DNA of 64,000 nucleotides from Flavobacterium sp. 90 (lineage in GTDB: Bacteria > Bacteroidota > Bacteroidia > Flavobacteriales > Flavobacteriaceae): NCBI RefSeq assembly GCF_004339525.1, contig NZ_SMGE01000001.1:3720001-3784000 (forward strand), written 5' to 3'. Position 1 is the stretch's first letter, and each line of letters starts with the position of its first letter. This document shows positions 16,601 through 25,392 of this stretch, one piece after another. The notes under the pieces are model-generated. The model did not search any database. It was not told the origin of the DNA and saw nothing but the letters and a program-made list of their open reading frames with translations. Made by a program: the position numbers and the translations under genes.

Positions 16601-17712
16601 TCTCCAGTTTCCAGAACGGCATTAATTTGTTCAAATACCAATTGATTGTCCAATTCAGGAAGAACATCCTTAAATGATTTTCCGATAACATCGCTCCCTT
16701 TTCCCCATAATTTAATAATAGAATCATTGGCCAATTCTACAATCATTTCCTTGCCAACATAAACGGCGATAGGAAAGGGGGCATTCTCAACAATCTGTCT
16801 TATTTTTTGTTCGCTTTCTTCGACTTTTGATCGTGCCAGAATCTGCGGTGTTACTTCGATCGCTATAGCAACAACGCCGGATATTGTTCCGTCAGTTTCT
16901 TTGAGCGCTTCATAAACAAAATTGATATAGGTCGTTTCAACTTTTCCATTTCGTGGCAATAGAATTGAAAGTTCGTTGGCAGTAAATTTTTCACCGGTTT
17001 TATAAACGTTGTCCAATAAAACTTCCAAATCCTGATTCTGAGCTTCAGGCAAGGCTTCAAAAATAGGTTTGTTAATTACCTTTTCATATTCCGTTCCCCA
17101 CAACTGAATCATTTGCGCATTGGCAATTTCTACAATATGATTTTTACCTCTAAAAACACACATTGCAACCGGAGCCTGCATGATATTATTTATAAATCGG
17201 GTATTGCTTTCCTGTAATGCTTGGGTTGCTTTTTTCTTTTCTGTTGTTTCCATTACGGTAACCAAAACACCGCCAATTGTTCCGTCTTCTTTTTTAATTG
17301 GACTGTACGCGAAATCAAAATAGCATTCTTCATCAAATCCGTTACGGTTTAAAACAACCATAAAATCAGGAGAACTAAGCGCTTTTCCTGTCATAACTTC
17401 ACCAAACATTGGACCTATAGTATCCCAGATTTCAGAGAAGGTTTCTTTTGAACTAATTCCTAAAGCTTCGGGATGTTTTGTTAAACCCAGAATAGGACGA
17501 AAGCTATCATTATAAAGCTGTGTATAGTCATTTCCCCACGCAATATACATCCCAAACGGATTATTGAGCATTACGGAAACCATTGTACACAGACTTTGTG
17601 GCCAGTTTTCGGGATTTCCTAAAGACGTTTTGCTCCAATCTTTAGTACGAGATAATTCTCCCATCTCTCCGCCATCGGCCAGAAAATAATGCTCCTTATT
17701 TGCGGGTTTCAT
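13693..17712 (-). CDS. Soluble multi-PAS sensor histidine kinase
   Basis: A 1339-residue kinase with no signal peptide or membrane helix, so cytoplasmic. By repeated boundaries (E.DGTI.G....V...T EK) I count about eight PAS/PAC units between residues 20 and 1080. The 5th and 7th are of the PAS_3 type (IHWMEGKGKVF, YRWHTVIGEPVF). A coiled segment follows, then the HisKA domain with SHDLQEPLRK (His1116). The ATPase domain has N-box LVSNSLKFS (about 1230), DNGIGF and GTGIGLAIV (about 1300). This is a complete phytochrome-like kinase core, but I see no phytochrome domain. It is 12 nt from the downstream-acting regulator at 17725-18174. The cue (redox, light, small ligand) cannot be told. Confidence 0.93.
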   Translation of the reverse strand: MKPANKEHYFLADGGEMGELSRTKDWSKTSLGNPENWPQSLCTMVSVMLNNPFGMYIAWGNDYTQLYNDSFRPILGLTKHPEALGISSKETFSEIWDTIGPMFGEVMTGKALSSPDFMVVLNRNGFDEECYFDFAYSPIKKEDGTIGGVLVTVMETTEKKKATQALQESNTRFINNIMQAPVAMCVFRGKNHIVEIANAQMIQLWGTEYEKVINKPIFEALPEAQNQDLEVLLDNVYKTGEKFTANELSILLPRNGKVETTYINFVYEALKETDGTISGVVAIAIEVTPQILARSKVEESEQKIRQIVENAPFPIAVYVGKEMIVELANDSIIKLWGKGSDVIGKSFKDVLPELDNQLVFEQINAVLETGESFHTKNTPLDLTINGESLTYYFNYSLTPLYDINGDVYAVMNTGVDLTDLNLAKKKIEEADKRFRNTVKQAPVGITILRGSNFMVETANEAYLKLVDRQENNFVGRPLFDSLPEVEESVTSLLNGVLTTGIPFHGNEVPIPLKRYGKLSISYFDFLYHPLKEEDGTISGIIVTVTEVSEKVEVRKKIEQNEERLKIIVEASELGTWELNVKTREPKYSKRYLEIVGGYTENVELTHEQLLKHLHPDDMHIRNKAFKEALSSGYLNYEARMIWKDQSIHWMEGKGKVFYDEENNPEKLIGTIRDITDEKNHQQELEESEKRFRNLVMQSPVPKAILKGKDMKIEIANIALLKNIWKKEESDVQDKNLLDIFPELEQQKYAQFLSNVYKTGEVHAESESLFYINGKDGKHQFYIDFEFAPLLESDGNISGIKMTLIDVTEKVEARKKIEESEKRFRSLTESIPQLIWETDEKGNALFASGKWFEYTGIKPAGETEWKAMIHPEDYDENVKVWSHSLETGEVYRCDVRVRRKDGNYRWHTVIGEPVFNKENKIIKWVGAFTDIHTEKAFTHELEQQVTVRTKELSQINESLRKSEERYHLMVEEVQDYAILYLNHEGIIENWNLGAEKIKGYKAEEIIGKYFSVFYTEEDRKSNLPEKLLNLAAEKGRATQEGWRVRNDGTYFWANVVITAVHNKKNQVIGFSKVTHDLTEKKRDNDKLKQSALELAQKNTELELMNKELQSFAYISSHDLQEPLRKIQTFATQIMEKELENLSETGKDKFLRMQNAAQRMQTLINDLLSYSRTNIQERVFEKTDLAKIIDEVKDDLKEELEQQHAIIEVENTCDADVIPFQFRQLLYNLVSNSLKFSKPETHSIIKINCEIAKGLALDYDKLSDQINYCHIRITDNGIGFEQQYSDKIFEVFQRLHGKLEYTGTGIGLAIVKKIVDNHNGFITATGEQNIGATFDIYIPVK

Positions 17713-17724
17713 TCCAAAAACTAT

Positions 17725-18174
17725 TTAGGGTTGAAGAATAAATTTTGCCCTGATGGGTTGTTTAAAATTATTTTCAGATGTTATGGCTAATGCGTCGCCA
17801 ATAACCTTTTTTAATTTAGAAAATTCACCGGGTTTACGAATGTAATAAGTAGCCCCTTTTTCGTACATTAAATCAACAATGTCAGTATCCAGAGAAGTTG
17901 AAAAAATTATGACAGGAAGGTTTTTAAGTTCTTCTTTATTCTTTATTTCAGCCAGACATTCGTGACCATTTTTACGAGGCATGTTGAGGTCAAGAAACAG
18001 AATATCAGGTAGGTTTTCAGAGAAATTTTCGCCTAAATAATTCATTAATTCCACGCCGTCATTCACAGTTACAAGAGATACCGGAAGCTCTAATTCATCT
18101 AAGGCTTCTTTAAAGAAAGCACAATCATCCTGATCATCATCTGCTAGTAAAAGATTGTAATTCTGTTTGCTCAT
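17725..18174 (-). CDS. Single-domain response regulator (Rcp1-like)
   Basis: A 149-residue receiver with no output domain: acidic pocket ADDDQDD (11-17), phosphoacceptor Asp62 in LFLDLNMPRKNG, and the conserved Lys in YYIRKPGE. The insertion before the acceptor (LMNYLGENFSENLPD) is typical of Rcp1-type regulators that serve PAS or phytochrome kinases. It is transcribed first, with the kinase following 12 nt later, so the pair is cognate. The output must go through a further protein not seen here. Confidence 0.93.
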   Translation of the reverse strand: MSKQNYNLLLADDDQDDCAFFKEALDELELPVSLVTVNDGVELMNYLGENFSENLPDILFLDLNMPRKNGHECLAEIKNKEELKNLPVIIFSTSLDTDIVDLMYEKGATYYIRKPGEFSKLKKVIGDALAITSENNFKQPIRAKFILQP

Positions 18175-18376
18175 TTTATAGTAGGATAAAAAATTATGTA
18201 AACCGAAATATGATTTACTTCTGCTAAGGTAGAGCTATTTTAATTACAAATAGTTATGAGTATTGTAATAAATTTAACTCTTTTGGATGATAATTCATAA
18301 CTGAAGTTTTAAAATAATAGGTCATTTATAATTATTAGAGGAGAATAATTACGTCATTATAAACAAAATTAGAAAC

Positions 18377-18407
18377 AAAAAAAGAGCTGTTTTTTGACAG
18401 CTCTTTT
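18377..18407 (-). terminator. Intrinsic terminator after the DUF4374 gene
   Basis: On the minus strand AAAAGAGCTGT, loop CAAAAA, ACAGCTCTTT, then T run. It lies 137 nt past the stop of the 18544 gene. In between (18451-18481) a weaker ACATTCT/AGAATGT hairpin is seen. The 18175-18543 gap holds no gene. Confidence 0.85.
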
Positions 18408-18543
18408 AATAAAAAAAAAATAATCCAACAAATGATACTCTCATTAGGGACATTCTACTCCAGAGATCTGAAGCAGAATGTTCTAATTTTAAAAAAACAA
18501 GTAATCGCATTTGCTACAACAGCATTTCTGCTACTGTAAATTT

Positions 18544-19890
18544 TTAGAATACACCAATATAATGGTTTCCTGGCTTGTTGATTAGTTTTGCACCTTTTGT
18601 AACAGCTCCGGTAGGAATATCAATTACATAGATATTTCCGTCTTTTCCAACAGGTGTAACGGCTAAATAAAGTTCGTTTCCATCTACTACAAAACCTTGG
18701 TATTGACCAAAATCTAAAGCTGGATCATAAGCAATACCTTCTACTTTTTGAACTGTTTTTGCATTCAGATCAATTCTTGCTACAAAACCTTGTTCACCAG
18801 CTCCGGCGTGCGTATAAAGTGCATAAGCAATTCCGTTTCCTGCATATCTCCAAGCGTCGATATAAGATCCTTTTACGCCAAGAGCAGTATCTAAACTAAG
18901 AACAAATGAATTGTCATATTCATTATTTTGGTTGATTTTTAAAATATAAGAACCTTTATTAGTGTCTCTTTGAGTTGCCTGATAAATATTACCATCTGTT
19001 CCTAAAAAGCTATTGAAACTACGGAAACCGCTTGTATCTCCAAAGCCAACTGTTGAGGTAATAATTTTTGGATTTTCTAACGAAGGATAATCTACCACAA
19101 CAGATTTAGAACCTAAACGCTCAAATGTAGCTTCGTTTTGTCCTGTAGTTGGATTCGTTTTACGCATCCATGTACCAACGATTAATTTGTTTCCGGCTTT
19201 GTTTAATGTCGGCGCATCCAAACGGAAAATATGATGTCCAAGTGCTTCTTCCTCAGCAGTCAATGGAAGTTCGTATTGTTTGTATCCTGAAATTAAAATG
19301 TTTTTAAGATCTAATCCTAAGATTGTTGCAGTTCCTCTTGTATGTTTATACGTTTTATCGTCATTGGTTTTGATAACCGGAGCACTTACATTCACAGCAA
19401 TACCAGATTTATCTCCATCAAAAAGTTTGTTCCATCTTGGTGATGTTCCTGCATATTGAGCAATATTTACAGTAGTTCCTGATTGTACAAAATTTTTGGC
19501 TCCGTTTACTTTATACGTCATAAACTCTCCACCGTTTGCACCTGTATAAGTGATATTAAAAAGCGTGCTTCCATCTACAGACGATTGCAAACGTGCAGTT
19601 CTGTTAGATTGAACCGGCATTCCGTTATCATAAACATTGATAGAATAATTTGGATCTTTTGCATTTTGCTTCGTTACAGCATAAACCATAGTTCCACCGT
19701 TTCCGTCCCCCGGCGCATCTTGCATTAATGCTCCCGATACGGTGATCCAACGAGCTGGCACTTCCGGATCTACCGGAATTACAGGATCTGTATTTTTGTC
19801 GTCATTGCTGCTGCAACTTACGGTAAATGATAATGTGCTTAAAACTAAACCACATGCAAGTAGTTTGAACGTACTTTTTCTCATATTCAT
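18544..19890 (-). CDS. DUF4374 lipoprotein, XusB-like siderophore-binding candidate
   Basis: A 448-residue lipoprotein with signal MNMRKSTFKLLACGLVLS and lipobox SFTVSC, followed by the SSNDDK surface-export style start. The body is a long beta-propeller-like sequence of about 60-residue units (GTWMRKT..., SRSFNSFLGTDGNIYQATQR, AYALYTHAGAGEQGFVARIDL, LAVTPVGKDGNIYVIDI) and matches the DUF4374 family as I know it. In Bacteroides the DUF4374 protein XusB binds ferric enterobactin outside the cell and works with the TonB receptor XusA. Here the receptor gene is 19 nt upstream in the same operon. No XusC-like membrane reductase gene is seen beside them. Substrate is inferred. Confidence 0.82.
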   Translation of the reverse strand: MNMRKSTFKLLACGLVLSTLSFTVSCSSNDDKNTDPVIPVDPEVPARWITVSGALMQDAPGDGNGGTMVYAVTKQNAKDPNYSINVYDNGMPVQSNRTARLQSSVDGSTLFNITYTGANGGEFMTYKVNGAKNFVQSGTTVNIAQYAGTSPRWNKLFDGDKSGIAVNVSAPVIKTNDDKTYKHTRGTATILGLDLKNILISGYKQYELPLTAEEEALGHHIFRLDAPTLNKAGNKLIVGTWMRKTNPTTGQNEATFERLGSKSVVVDYPSLENPKIITSTVGFGDTSGFRSFNSFLGTDGNIYQATQRDTNKGSYILKINQNNEYDNSFVLSLDTALGVKGSYIDAWRYAGNGIAYALYTHAGAGEQGFVARIDLNAKTVQKVEGIAYDPALDFGQYQGFVVDGNELYLAVTPVGKDGNIYVIDIPTGAVTKGAKLINKPGNHYIGVF

Positions 19891-19909
19891 TGTTTTAAAA
19901 AATTAGATA

Positions 19910-22312
19910 TTAAAAATTATTGATGGTATAATTCAGCTTTAGATAAAAAGCGCGTCCGGGTTTTTGAACGGCGTAATTATCGAAAATCTGTTTATCGAAT
20001 ATATTTTTGGCATCAAAACTCACCACAAACTGCTTATTCGGAAAAGCATAACTCAAACCCAAATCCTGAGAAAATTGTGCAGGTGTTTCAGAGTTAATTA
20101 CATCAATCCAAAGCGTAGCAAACGGATCAACATAACCACAGTTGTAGTAGAGATTTAATTGTGAATTTTTTTGTATCAGTTCTTTAAAATTGTACTGAAC
20201 ATTTGCGTTTAAAGTAAAGAAAGGCTCATTTGGCAATTGTTTGTCGTAGTTTAATAATTGACCTCCATTATTGTCATATTGCATTTTGAACAACGAATTG
20301 AACTTTGAAGTATTCATCGAAATAAACAAACGATCTTTGAAAACATAATCAAAAGAAGCTTCAAAACCAATTGATTGCGTTAGGGTTAAATTCTCAAATG
20401 GCAAAATTTGTATGGCATCATTTACACGATTTCCAGAAGTTCTAACAATTTTATCTTTTGCATTTCTTAAAAAACCAGATGCTGCAATCGATATTTTGTG
20501 TTGGTTTATTTTGTAAGGGCCAAATTGAAATCCAGCATTAAAATTGTCACTTTGTTCCGGTTTCAAATTAGAATTTCCGCTTATGTTTTCGCCGGGATTT
20601 CCAAATATTTCATTTTCGTTTGGTAGCCGAATCGCTTTTTCCGCAGATGCCGAAATCATGATTTTTGGAGTAATAAAATAAGAAGTTGCAAGTCCGTAGC
20701 CAAAATAAGGCATAGTGCTTAGAGTCTTTTTTTCGACTATTACATTCTGACCATTTTGATTTACTATTTCCGGTTTATTTTCGTTTACCTTTTGCTCATA
20801 GAATTTCCCAAAAATATTGGTTCTTAAACGAGAATCAAAAGCCTGCATTTCGTAAGCCAGAGATGTAACTGTTTTTTGTAAATCGCGTGTTGCTTCAAAA
20901 TTGTTTTGAAATTCCGGTTTTATTAAATCGTCATCATTTCTGTCAACAGTATAAAATAAATTACTAAAAACGATTCTGTTTTTTTCGTTGATGTTATATG
21001 TAAATATGCTTCTTGAACTTAAGATGTTTTGTGTAATTGTATTAATTGTTGGTCCGGCTTGCTGTGCGCCACTACTGGATAAAATGTGCTTATTGTATAA
21101 ATCAATTGCTTTTTCTCCAAACCAATTGTAATTCCATTTGACGGTATCATTTACCACTTCGTGTCTTTTGCTGAAGACCGTATTGGTTGAAAAATCAAGA
21201 CCTTTAAATAGGAAATCTTTTTTTGAATAATTCAAACTTATCGCTGTTGCATCGGCTTCAGAAAAACGTCCTTTATATGGTTTTGTCATATATTGACCGT
21301 GCTGAATTTGATTGTGATCTTCGGACATGTTTAAGCCAATTAAAAAAGTATCAGCCCATTTAACATCTGTAAAACCGGCTTCAAATCTTCCGCCATAAGA
21401 TCTGTATCTGTTCTCGAAACGTTTTACTCTCACATAATCATATCTTCCGTTAGGCAAAGTATTGTAAACAAATCTTCCCCAAATCTCATAATCGTTATCC
21501 GAATAATTATAGAATCCTGAACCTTTTAAAGTAAAACCGGATTTGTCGCGATACGTTGTGTTAAAGTTAGATTGAATAGTATTAAAAGAACCGTAAGAAA
21601 TAGAAGCATTCAAAGTGTTTTTGGCTCCTTTTTTTAGTACAACATTTATAGCGCCGCCCAATGCATCATCTGCTAAATAGGCTGGTGTAACTCCTTTATA
21701 AACTTCGATACGCTCAATTAATGCGGGCGGAATACTGTTTAAATTAAATGAAGATCCATAAGTAGAAAGCGGAATTCCATCGATGAAAATTCTAATGGAG
21801 TTTCCGGACATTCCGTTGAGGTTGTAATTAACGCTCGAACCCATTCCTCCGTTTTGCCTGATTCTTACTCCCGCAGAACGATCCAGTAATTCATTGGTTT
21901 GGAGATTTCTATTTGCAGCATCTTTTGTTTCGATTACGTTTACCGAAAAACCTTTGTTTGTAATTTCTTTTTTTACCGAAGTTTTTTGAATTACTACTTC
22001 TTTTAAAGCTTTTGGATCATTTTTTTCAAGAAGAATATTTAGCTTTTGAAAAGGATTATTCAGAACGAAATTTATGGTTTTTGCTTTCGCTTCAAGCGAA
22101 GAGATTACTAAAGTGTAGTTTCCGTATGATAATCCTTTTATTTCAAATTGACCGTCGTTGTCGACAATAACAAATTTCTGAGTTTCTGTAACCGTTACCG
22201 AAGCTCCCAAGGCAGATTCAGTATTTCCAAAAGTGACTTTTCCACTAATATTTCCCTTTTGAGACCAGCCTGAAAAATGAACGAATAAAAACACAAACAA
22301 TAGAAAACGCAT
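19910..22312 (-). CDS. TonB-dependent receptor, XusA-like
   Basis: An 800-residue outer-membrane receptor. Signal peptide (about 1-17, ending FSGWSQ), a carboxypeptidase-like N-terminal domain (about 20-95, GNISGKVTFGNTESALGASVTV), plug (about 115-240, with IRQNGGMGSSVNYNLNGMSG and IFIDGIPLSTYG) and a barrel ending in an aromatic strand (FYLKLNYTINNF). It pairs with the DUF4374 lipoprotein that follows 19 nt later. Length and the short plug fit siderophore-type receptors better than SusC (which is over 1000 residues). The start is set by the signal. An iron-starvation promoter would be expected upstream, but I do not recognise a Fur box. Confidence 0.9.
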   Translation of the reverse strand: MRFLLFVFLFVHFSGWSQKGNISGKVTFGNTESALGASVTVTETQKFVIVDNDGQFEIKGLSYGNYTLVISSLEAKAKTINFVLNNPFQKLNILLEKNDPKALKEVVIQKTSVKKEITNKGFSVNVIETKDAANRNLQTNELLDRSAGVRIRQNGGMGSSVNYNLNGMSGNSIRIFIDGIPLSTYGSSFNLNSIPPALIERIEVYKGVTPAYLADDALGGAINVVLKKGAKNTLNASISYGSFNTIQSNFNTTYRDKSGFTLKGSGFYNYSDNDYEIWGRFVYNTLPNGRYDYVRVKRFENRYRSYGGRFEAGFTDVKWADTFLIGLNMSEDHNQIQHGQYMTKPYKGRFSEADATAISLNYSKKDFLFKGLDFSTNTVFSKRHEVVNDTVKWNYNWFGEKAIDLYNKHILSSSGAQQAGPTINTITQNILSSRSIFTYNINEKNRIVFSNLFYTVDRNDDDLIKPEFQNNFEATRDLQKTVTSLAYEMQAFDSRLRTNIFGKFYEQKVNENKPEIVNQNGQNVIVEKKTLSTMPYFGYGLATSYFITPKIMISASAEKAIRLPNENEIFGNPGENISGNSNLKPEQSDNFNAGFQFGPYKINQHKISIAASGFLRNAKDKIVRTSGNRVNDAIQILPFENLTLTQSIGFEASFDYVFKDRLFISMNTSKFNSLFKMQYDNNGGQLLNYDKQLPNEPFFTLNANVQYNFKELIQKNSQLNLYYNCGYVDPFATLWIDVINSETPAQFSQDLGLSYAFPNKQFVVSFDAKNIFDKQIFDNYAVQKPGRAFYLKLNYTINNF

Positions 22313-22470
22313 AACTTATTTACTTATCAATAGAAGGGCAAACTTACGGCGTTGTTTATATTTAATCTAAATAAAGCAATTAGAAGATTATTAGATTTAC
22401 ATTAGAAATTTTAATGTTGGAATAGGGGAGTTAACTCGTTGATTGAATATGGAATACAAGTTGTAGAAGA

Positions 22471-22570
22471 AAACACGAATTACACGAATTAGCACAAATT
22501 CATTAGTAAAATTAATTTAACGTGTCAAGCTAACTTTTATAATTAGTGTAAATTAGTGAAATTCGTGTTT
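22471..22570. repeat. Imperfect long inverted repeat (CACGAATT type)
   Basis: AAACACGAATTACACGAATT at the left end mirrors AATTAGTGAAATTCGTGTTT at the right end. It is the same kind of dispersed intergenic repeat as 35851-35950. It lies in the 303-nt gap between the receptor and the LytTR regulator, which otherwise holds nothing I can name. Confidence 0.7.
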
Positions 22571-22615
22571 TGAATTAAACTTAAATTGTGTTGATAAGCA
22601 GGAAAGATTTTGTGT

Positions 22616-23371
22616 TTAAGAATCCAACCAATTTTTGAAATTATTAATTTCTTTTTTACTCAAAATAATAGGTTCACTATCCGGAATAGCAACATTTAAA
22701 AGCAACTCAATCTTTTGACTTGAATGCTTGATGATTTCCTGAATATGATGTCTGTTTATGATATATTTTCGGTTGACTTTAAAGAAGAGAACCGGATCAA
22801 GTTTATTGATTAAATCCTTAAGATTACTATTGTACAAATAGCTGTTGGCAGTTGTATAAATAAAAAGGTGTTTTCCGGTGGCAAAAAAATAGGTGATTGC
22901 CGTATCATTTATCGAAATGAGTTTGTCTCTGTGATTTACCAAAAAATGATGCTGAATGTTGCTTTGATTTTCAATTTCAACAAGCGATTCAACAATTAAG
23001 TTGGTATTAAAGGTTTCTTTTATGTTTCTGTATTTGATTAAAGCTTCCAGTAATTCTTCTTCTTCATAAGGTTTCAGAAGATAATCGATCGTGAAATGCT
23101 TGAAAACTTTTACAGCATAAGAATCGTAAGCAGTAATAAAAATAACGGGACATGAAACGAGTGTTTGCTCAAAAATGTCCAGACTTTTTCCGTCTCCCAA
23201 GTGAATATCCATAAAGGCAAGATCAACCGTATTTGTTTTAAAAAAGGCGACAGCGTCTTTTACAGATTTAACTACTGATATTTCATTTATTGAAAGTATC
23301 GTTTGTTGCTCCAGAATTGATTTCAGATAGCTTGACGCCAGATATTCATCTTCAATTATGACAATTTTCAT
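22616..23371 (-). CDS. LytTR-family response regulator
   Basis: A 251-residue regulator. Receiver with Glu7-Asp8-Glu9, phosphoacceptor Asp55 (LAFMDIHLGDG) and Lys in LLKPYEEEEL. The C-terminal LytTR DNA-binding domain (about 150-250) has the family pattern FFATGKHLFIYT, FFKVNRKYIINRHHI and the final strand. I chose the ATG at 23369-23371 (MKIVIIEDE), because an upstream in-frame ATG would add 14 residues without homology. No kinase is next to it. The nearest LytS-type kinase is 31474-33036 on the same strand, past the SusCD operon, and is the best partner candidate. Confidence 0.92.
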   Translation of the reverse strand: MKIVIIEDEYLASSYLKSILEQQTILSINEISVVKSVKDAVAFFKTNTVDLAFMDIHLGDGKSLDIFEQTLVSCPVIFITAYDSYAVKVFKHFTIDYLLKPYEEEELLEALIKYRNIKETFNTNLIVESLVEIENQSNIQHHFLVNHRDKLISINDTAITYFFATGKHLFIYTTANSYLYNSNLKDLINKLDPVLFFKVNRKYIINRHHIQEIIKHSSQKIELLLNVAIPDSEPIILSKKEINNFKNWLDS

Positions 23372-23484
23372 TCGGTTTATTTTTTTGCAAAGGTAAAAAA
23401 ACTTCCTCTGCATAGTATTATTGTTTTGTAGAAGTTATTGATGGCTATTTTTCAGTTATTTGGAGAAAGCAAAGGATAGTTAAA

Positions 23485-23503
23485 ATTATACAATATGTAT
23501 AAT
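23485..23503. promoter_or_regulatory. Palindromic site upstream of the HTH gene
   Basis: ATTATACA-ATA-TGTATAAT, perfect 8-bp arms around a 3-nt centre, ending 36 nt before the start codon of 23540-24007. Size and place fit an operator used by that HTH protein on its own promoter. Confidence 0.6.
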
Positions 23504-23539
23504 TTTTGATTATATTACAGGTTTTTTAAATTAAAGAAT

Positions 23540-24007
23540 ATGAAAAATAAAGAAATTCAAATTAGCGATATTTGGAATGACAAGAAGAAAGACGATGTGA
23601 AAAATATTATAAAATCCCATTCTTCAAAACAATCCAAAGAACAGATATTAAAGAATCAATTGCTTTCTATTCAATATAAATTGGAAGATTATATTCAAAA
23701 CGAAAATGATACTGAGGTTTTAAAAGTTCTTGATTTTGTTAAGATGTATTTAAAAACGCTTAATATTACTAAGAAGGAATTAGCATCTTATTTTGAAATG
23801 AAAGACAGTAATCTTCATAAGTATCTTATAGGAGAAAGAAAGTTAAATGCAAAACTGGTTTTAAAGTTAAGTACTTTTTCGCATACCAAACCAGAGCAAT
23901 GGTACAGAGTTGAGGTGAAAAACGAGTTGATCGAATTGAATAAAGAAAAAGCTAATGTAGAAGCTTATAAAAAGTATGATTACCGCAATTTAATCCAAGC
24001 AGTATAA
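23540..24007 (+). CDS. HigA-like XRE helix-turn-helix protein
   Basis: A 155-residue DNA-binding protein. The C-terminal part (about 75-125) has an XRE-type helix-turn-helix: LNITKKELASYFEMKDSNLHKYLIGERKLNAKL, followed by the usual HTKPEQWYRV end. The first 70 residues are a charged, probably coiled arm. It resembles HigA-type antitoxins, but no small RelE/HigB-like toxin gene precedes it, and the next gene is a convergent SusD. It is therefore an orphan regulator or a lone antitoxin-like repressor. A palindrome 36 nt upstream suggests autoregulation. It ends at a strong terminator shared with the susD operon. Confidence 0.8.
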   Translation: MKNKEIQISDIWNDKKKDDVKNIIKSHSSKQSKEQILKNQLLSIQYKLEDYIQNENDTEVLKVLDFVKMYLKTLNITKKELASYFEMKDSNLHKYLIGERKLNAKLVLKLSTFSHTKPEQWYRVEVKNELIELNKEKANVEAYKKYDYRNLIQAV

Positions 24008-24021
24008 CTGTTTATAAAAGT

Positions 24022-24057
24022 AAAAAGCCGTCTCAATAATTATTGAGACGGCTTTTT
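24022..24057. terminator. Bidirectional intrinsic terminator
   Basis: A-run, GCCGTCTCAATAA / TTATTGAGACGGC, T-run, a perfect stem between convergent genes ending at 24007 and 24061. Confidence 0.95.
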
Positions 24058-24060
24058 CAA

Positions 24061-25380
24061 TTACAATTCAGGATTATTTAATCGTGCTTCTTGAGGAAAT
24101 GGAAGCGTATAACGCGGGTCATTTTCTATCAGAGTATAATTATCTCCACCATATGTATGGATGATTTGTTTTTGAGTAGTTCTTCTTAAATCAAACCAAC
24201 GGTGACCTTCAACTGCAAACTCACGTTGTCTTTCCTGAGCAATAAGATCAAGAAGCTGAGTTTGTGTCATTGCAGCAATAGATGTGCTTAATGTGTTGAA
24301 TCCTGCAGCGTTGTATCTGTTTTTGATAAAAGCTAAAACTGTTGCTCTTGTCGTTGGAAGATCGTTCAATTGTGCTGAAGCTTCTGCTTTTGTCAAATAT
24401 AATTCAGAAGTTCTGAAAGTACATTTTTGAGCGATATCTCCACCTTTTCTAAATTTGAATCTGCTTCCGCTTGTCTGATAATACAAAGCAAAACGTAAGT
24501 CGTTTGTTTTATCATAAGCACCAGTTAAAGTTGGTGAAGCATATGTAGTTCCTTTTAGAATATTGATAAAAGGATCTTCAAGCGCTAATATAGATTCCGG
24601 TCCATTATAAAGGTTAGGCAAAGCTGGTGTAGCATTTAAGTCTATTAAAGCATTTTTGTATGTCATTGCTTTATTTGCAGACTCAATAGCTTTGGCCCAT
24701 TCTTTTCTGTAAAGGAAAATACGAGATTCCATAGCATATAAAGAAGCTTTAGAAAAACGGTAATTGATACCAGTTGTTTGCGTATCTAAATTCAATAGTT
24801 TTTTTGCCTCTTCATTATCAGATAAAATCTGATCATAAACAACAGCAACACTTTGAGGAACATAAGCTTGCTCTAAATCAATTTTTAAAGCCAATGGAAC
24901 ACCTTTGTCTGTTGCAGCTGTTGCAGCATTATAAGGTTTGCTGAATAAGTTCAGTAAATCAAAGTAAGTCAAAGCTCTTAATGCATAAGCTTCTCCAAGT
25001 AATTGGTCTTTCTCTGCAGAAGGCGCTAACTTTTGGCTTGCTTCAGTAATAATTACATTCGTATAAAAAATCCTGTTGTATAAAGCTGCATAAGGAAAGC
25101 TGTTTGTAGTTTTATCAGGATTGATATCGTTCCAGATATAATGATCTCTATAGAAAGTTGCATTATCATTAAATTCATCAAAAGTCAATTCGTCTGCTCT
25201 CACAGCAGATAATGCTTTATGAATTGCAGTTATCGAATATGCTCTTGTCATTACAGCTCTGTAATCTTGCAAAGTTTCCGGAATTACTTTACCTACTGGC
25301 TTAACATCAAGATAATTATCACAGCTTACGGTAGTAATCGCTACACTGGCAAAGAATACGTATTTTAATATATTTTTCAT
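24061..25380 (-). CDS. SusD/RagB-family substrate-binding lipoprotein
   Basis: A 439-residue surface lipoprotein with signal and lipobox (AITTVSC, Cys20) followed by DNYLDVKPVGKVIPE, the classic SusD start. TPR-like helices follow (YALRALTYFDLLNLFSKPY), and the C-terminal family mark LLDLIAQERQREFAVEGHRWFDLRRT is present. SusD proteins cap the SusC transporter and hand it the substrate. It follows susC after 12 nt. The operon begins with a zinc protease, so the substrate is more likely peptide than glycan. Somewhat short for the family (often 500 or more), consistent with peptide-type pairs. Confidence 0.95.
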   Translation of the reverse strand: MKNILKYVFFASVAITTVSCDNYLDVKPVGKVIPETLQDYRAVMTRAYSITAIHKALSAVRADELTFDEFNDNATFYRDHYIWNDINPDKTTNSFPYAALYNRIFYTNVIITEASQKLAPSAEKDQLLGEAYALRALTYFDLLNLFSKPYNAATAATDKGVPLALKIDLEQAYVPQSVAVVYDQILSDNEEAKKLLNLDTQTTGINYRFSKASLYAMESRIFLYRKEWAKAIESANKAMTYKNALIDLNATPALPNLYNGPESILALEDPFINILKGTTYASPTLTGAYDKTNDLRFALYYQTSGSRFKFRKGGDIAQKCTFRTSELYLTKAEASAQLNDLPTTRATVLAFIKNRYNAAGFNTLSTSIAAMTQTQLLDLIAQERQREFAVEGHRWFDLRRTTQKQIIHTYGGDNYTLIENDPRYTLPFPQEARLNNPEL

Positions 25381-25392
25381 TTTTGAATCAGA

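Noticed and set aside
22616..23413. Longer start for the LytTR regulator (23413)
   Set aside because: The added 14 residues lie before the receiver's first strand and are not needed; ATG at 23369-23371 gives a standard receiver start.
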